Part shown: one piece after another, positions 59,632 through 64,000 of the stretch | Layout: each line of letters starts with the position of its first letter | Position numbering within the stretch: the first letter of the stretch is position 1 | Assembly (NCBI GenBank): GCA_033439265.1 | Contig: JAVTVX010000004.1 | Span: 21,527,701 to 21,591,700, forward strand | Direction of reading: 5' to 3' | Length of the DNA: 64,000 nt | From: Dillenia suffruticosa | Lineage: Eukaryota; Streptophyta; Magnoliopsida; Dilleniales; Dilleniaceae | Notes under the pieces: generated by a model | The model's input: only the letters and a program-made list of their open reading frames with translations | Told to the model about the DNA's origin: nothing | Database searches by the model: none | Position numbers and translations under genes: made by a program

Positions 59632-60828
59632 GTGCATTGAACAAAAGTATAACTGATGAAGCAAGTTAAGAAGGGCACACAAACATCAACATGGGTCAGA
59701 AAGATTTTCATCTGCTAACATTCTTTAAGAAAAGATCAACAAGCTTGCAAACTAGCAATCGACTTTGTGACAATAAAGGCTAGCGCGCGAGGCAGATCCT
59801 AATAATTTACAAAGAGACGATATGAGCAGACCATTGATATAACATATTCTATGGTCTAAAGGGCATCGACGGCTATAGCTTACCCATTAGAGCTCATCTT
59901 TTGCCACTTAAAGTTTGCATTTAGACAAACATGTTACACATGAGTACATGAATAAACTATAGTTTTAGGTAATGATGTTCATGCATGCACATATTGCATC
60001 TAATTCAGTGTCCTTACCACGTTATTAGTTTTCCTTGAACTTTCTGTGCAAAAGACGCATATACTCATTGAGGCTTTTTTTGGTGTATACCAACTGTTAT
60101 ATGAAGCACTCCCAACACTTTGCCATTCCAAGTTTCGAATTCGAGTTTTGGTAAAAAGATCTAACATACTTACTAAGAGTGTTCATTGGTCCCTCCACCT
60201 TCAGTTTCTTTTCTTGTGCAAGTTTTCCACCACTCTTCATTCTCTCCGGTTCATTCTTGAGTTTGTAACATTTTGTGCCACTACACACGGCTTCACTCAA
60301 CTCGGTATTTTGGGTTATGTGTCCTTTAGTTATATGGATAATAGATAATGCCTCTGTACTTGGAAAAATAGTCCACATTATAGCACATCACTTATAAATC
60401 TAATACCCACGTCATTATCTTTCAAGAGAAGCTAATGGAGCATATTGTCCTGCAATACAAACTTTAAGGAGCAAACTATACCAGAAAAGCTTGGAACTGC
60501 ATTTTGTGCAAAGCTATAGGTGCGTCCTGCGACCTAAACATTGTTGCTCTAATGGGTTAATGGCTAGAATGTGTAGTTTCATTTTGCTACCAACCAAACG
60601 ACATTTTTATTGCAGAATAAAATTCTCTAATGTATAATCTCGTGCCTAAGACGAGTACTGCACTCATTGACATACAATACAACACTGGATTCTATTCAAT
60701 CAAAAAGCTTTAGATTTGATGCTGTAATCAATCAATTTTTCTTGCGAGAGTATTTCTATCCACATTCTCAAAGCAGCATGAGAAATGACTGAAAAATCAA
60801 AGAATGAGAACCAAACAGTACCAGAATG
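59632..60828. other. 3' flank of the glycosyltransferase gene
   Basis: No gene can be supported between the SINE and the stop codon at 60829. The last few hundred bases are expected to be the 3' untranslated region of the minus-strand gene. Open frames near 60046-60378 overlap on both strands and show no recognisable protein. Confidence 0.5.
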
Positions 60829-63800
60829 TTACTTGATTCTCATACAGCTGAAGAGAACCTTTGCAAAATTCTTGTACATGTGCCGCTTCAGATACATCTT
60901 CTCCACCTTTTTTCTTCCTCGTTTTCCCATTTCTTTTCTCACTGAATGGTTTTCAAGCAAAAACTGGAGGTTCTGAGCAAGGACATGAGTTCCTGGACGC
61001 CCCACAGGATGCAGAAGGCCTGTTACATTGTGCTCGACAATCTCTTTTGTGCCTCCTGCATCTGTTCCCAGAACCTGGAATAGAAAAGGATCATACAAAT
61101 GAGCATGCAGAATTGGGTGAATTACCAGCATTTTCTCAAATTCAGTGTAATCATAACAATGTAAAACCAAATAGTTGTATAGTCTCTCATTAGATTTATG
61201 TGTGCAGAATCTAAACACGTTTTACAGAAAACCATAACATCCCACTCATCCATACTTGTTCATCATTTGAAAGACTTAGTTGTAAGAATTTTCAAAACAA
61301 GGAAAAAATTTTTCCGGTATCCATCATCAATACTAGACAGTATTGTTTGCTATGTTCCAATGCCATTACAAAAGTCTCCTACTTTCAGCATTTGAGTCAG
61401 TAGCATGGCACATTCTACTGGCGCTGGAGTAGTTGTCCCCTAAAATTTTGTAACACTAAGAAACTTGATAGCATCCATCACATGATTACAAGTTCTTGAG
61501 CTGCATGACATACTTCTCCTGTTCTATTAAATACTCAAATAGACTAGAAAGAGAGAAAAGATGAAGCTCCAAGAATGGAGAAATGGTCTCTGTTTTATGA
61601 GTCTAAACAGATAGTATTCATCCTCTACATTCTGCAGCAGCAAGAGCTCCTGATAGTGGTCTGCTCTCTTAGTTTCAGGTCTTTTAAGGACCGCATAGTT
61701 TTCTGGGAACTTAGCATTATAGAATTTTCGAATGCTTTGGTGGAAGACCTAACATCAAGTATCATCTTATGCTGCACTAGACTTGTATCACTAGTCTCAG
61801 AACAGGCCACAATTCTAAAAACACGGTTCCAGATCCAATCGTTAATTAGTAAATCCATCATTCTAGTATCTAATTTCTCATTTGTAGCACTAGCAGATGT
61901 ACAATCAGTTTGTGGCACTAACTAGCAGGTTGGGTGACAAAAGCATTCTCAGGGACAAGGGATAGTATTAGAAACTCACCTGTGATGAATTTGTAGCTGT
62001 TTAAGAGCTACAAACCAATACCTTAGTAAGATCCTCCATCTTTCCTGCTTTTTTCTGGAAGTCTATAACCTATTTGTTTTTGTTTAAGTTTGTCGTTTAC
62101 CCAAAAAAAAAAGGGCTATGCAGATAAAAAAAAGATTATATAGGCTATTTACTGGAAAGCAAGATAGACCAACGTTCACAAAAGGATGATTATGCTGTCC
62201 ACAGAGATGCATTATTTGGTACTGAAATTAAGCAATTTACAAATAGGCAAAACAAAATAAAGCATGATAATGATTACAATCATGGAGACCAGGTTTCAAG
62301 ACAACAGTTTCCTACAAATGGGCAAAACTGACGGGTAACGTTACACCCTTCCATCAAGATATGACCAATTTAGGAATTTTATCAGATAAAATACATATTT
62401 ATATTGAGAATCGGCCTCAAGATACAGACAGATGAAGATCCAGAGCCTAGCTTGTAATCCAACCTCAAAGTTCCTCAAATGCCTATGATTTATTGTCTTT
62501 TTAGTTTAATGCGAAACAAATGGCCAAAAGAATTGTATTGGTATCAAGCTTTATATTTAGTTCAACTCTCCAAAAGCATGAATTAAGAATGGTTTTCAAA
62601 TAATTATGGCCTATGGCCTTTTCTGGTGAACATGATGCTGAAGCCAATGGATATAAAGGCTTCTCACCAAAAAGGTCGTAGGGAAGTTCAAGAAAAAGAC
62701 ATGGAAGATGGCAAAAGTACTGTTGAAACTGGTTTAACAAACTATATAAGCTCAAGTACGTATAATCATGGATTTTGGTGGTTGGGGTGCGGAGCAGGTT
62801 GGGAACAGGGAGAGAATATAAAGAAATGAAAGATGGGACTATTGATTTTGGAAGAAGAATGGCTTTCTCTATTGTATTCTGCATGGTTTCCAACAACCCT
62901 TTTTTGTGGAAAATTAGACACAACAATGAAGTAACATTTGCCATACCAGAAGACCATATGAGTCTGCATGCACGGTAAAACATGGTAAAACATTAAGTTG
63001 ATTGCCATACCGGAAGACCATATGCCATTGCTTCAATTGTCACTCGTCCAAATGTTTCTCCAACTCCCTGTACACAGTCTGCAGATGTCAGATCCCCATT
63101 TTAAAGGACAAAAAACTCTCATCACTATGAATGCACAAAAATAAAGCACCGAGTATGTGTCCTTTAGTTTTCTTCCTGTGCTTTCCTTGCTCTATTTCTT
63201 TTCAGAAACAAACTTTAGCTGATATCAGCTGAAGTCAAAATAGCTAGTCAAGATGCATGCCTGTGCATGTGCGCAAGTGCATGAGTGTGGCTGACACACA
63301 CATGCATATGCACAAGCAATGGAGAAGTTGGGAGACAGGGTTGGCCACAACTCCCTAGCTCTAATATTTCTCAAGTAGTTTATGTAATAGTACACAAATA
63401 AGTACATAACTGCATCGGGCTGCAAAAGTAGTATCCTGTGCCAAACTGTAAGCATTTAGATGCTAGTTACTGAGAGTTTATAATCTTATGAATCATTTAG
63501 ATGATCCATCTACCTCAAAAGCTATTAACTTCCAGCCTAATATTCCTCATATCCACGAGAACATATTTGCAGAGATGAGACTGCATAAAGATGAAGTTCC
63601 GAGAGCTTTTCATCACAAGGGATATGAATTTGACAATTCATACTCTTTGGAATCATACATTACCAGTAGCATGTTTCATGATAGCTGTAATCATGGAAGA
63701 CATAATGTGACCTAACGAATGAACCTAGAACAAAAATATACCAGAACAAAAATGTTTTCCAATTATGAATATGAGATAAAATGGAACTGCAAGTTGCCAT

Positions 63801-64000
63801 CATAAAGGTGCATAATCATATGGAGGCTAGTTACCTGAGAATTTATAACATAAACATCTGCAGCGGAGTAAAGTGAGGCAACATTTGTTGTCGCTGGTGT
63901 CCAAAGGACTAAGTTTGACAAATTTGAATGTTGGGATAAAAATGTTAAAATTGCTTTGACATAAGGAATCTTATTGCTCTTAGAACCAACAGAACCAATA
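60829..64000 (-). CDS. GT4-type glycosyltransferase, 3' part
   Basis: Three exons on the minus strand join in phase: 64000-63835 (continuing beyond the window), 63067-63011 and 61074-60829. They encode about 155 C-terminal residues: KIPYVKAILTFLSQHSN, LVLWTPATTNVASLYSAADV, YVINSQ, then GVGETFGRVTIEAMAYGLP and VLGTDAGGTKEIVEHNVTGL, ending CMRIK. This is the nucleotide-sugar-binding half of a GT-B fold glycosyltransferase of family 4 (glycosyl transferase group 1). The E-x7-E pattern appears as ETFGRVTIE. It resembles Arabidopsis At1g75420 and At1g19710, for which I know no firmly established substrate. The N-terminal half, including any membrane anchor, is outside the window. Introns are 1.9 kb and 0.77 kb. 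Confidence 0.9.

Noticed and set aside
60046..60378. Overlapping 93- and 100-codon frames on opposite strands
   Set aside because: Neither shows a domain, and both lie in the expected 3' flank of the glycosyltransferase gene.

Overview
This window is nuclear DNA from a flowering plant, very probably a eudicot. The evidence is AT-rich intergenic DNA with many (TA)n and (CT)n microsatellites, split genes with GT/AG introns, and proteins of plant type: a single-BRCT XRCC1, a plant CENP-C motif, a KMD-type F-box/kelch protein, Mutator-like and Copia elements, and a plant mobile domain protein. I see no operons, no CRISPR array and no convincing tRNA or rRNA gene.

Six host genes can be read, and I rebuilt their exons by splice sites and codon phase. 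From left to right they are: the 5' part of NAA15, the NatA auxiliary subunit (minus, 1996-6125, running off the left edge); XRCC1, a DNA-repair scaffold (minus, 16824-22326, seven coding exons, 384 aa); CENP-C, an inner kinetochore protein (plus, 33047-41579, twelve exons, 703 aa); a class B DnaJ/Hsp40 (minus, 42234-44269, three exons, 331 aa); an intronless F-box/kelch gene of the KMD/KFB type (plus, 57127-58197, 356 aa); and the 3' part of a GT4-type glycosyltransferase (minus, 60829-64000, running off the right edge). As I recall the Arabidopsis loci, the relatives of NAA15, XRCC1 and one KMD are close neighbours near At1g80410-At1g80440, while CENP-C and a second KMD are neighbours at At1g15660-At1g15670. 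The window would then carry the unfractionated order of a duplicated ancestral block.

The spaces between genes are mostly transposons. From 6497 to 14008 lies a cluster of three Mutator-like elements with related terminal repeats. The first is 6.3 kb with a perfect 9-bp target duplication, and carries a decayed transposase plus a decayed plant-mobile-domain gene. The second is non-autonomous with a 570-bp polypurine core. The third is a 275-bp MITE. Their terminal regions are built from short palindromes (core ATGTCGTGA...TCACGACAT). From 24526 to 31147 lies an old Copia element in minus orientation, with one LTR truncated and joined to a 70-bp copy of the DNA on the other side of the element. 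A second decayed Copia lies at about 45218-48790, and a Sirevirus-like LTR at about 52638-53021.

Smaller items include an NPF (NRT1/PTR) transporter pseudogene inside an XRCC1 intron with an inverted second piece, a SINE-like insert in CENP-C intron 7, a further A-tailed SINE near 59.4-59.6 kb, three tiny A-tailed inserts each bracketed by perfect 15-19 bp direct repeats, and dispersed AT-rich repeat families. The most distinctive signals are the palindrome-built MULE cluster with its captured PMD gene, and the minimal A-tailed insertions.
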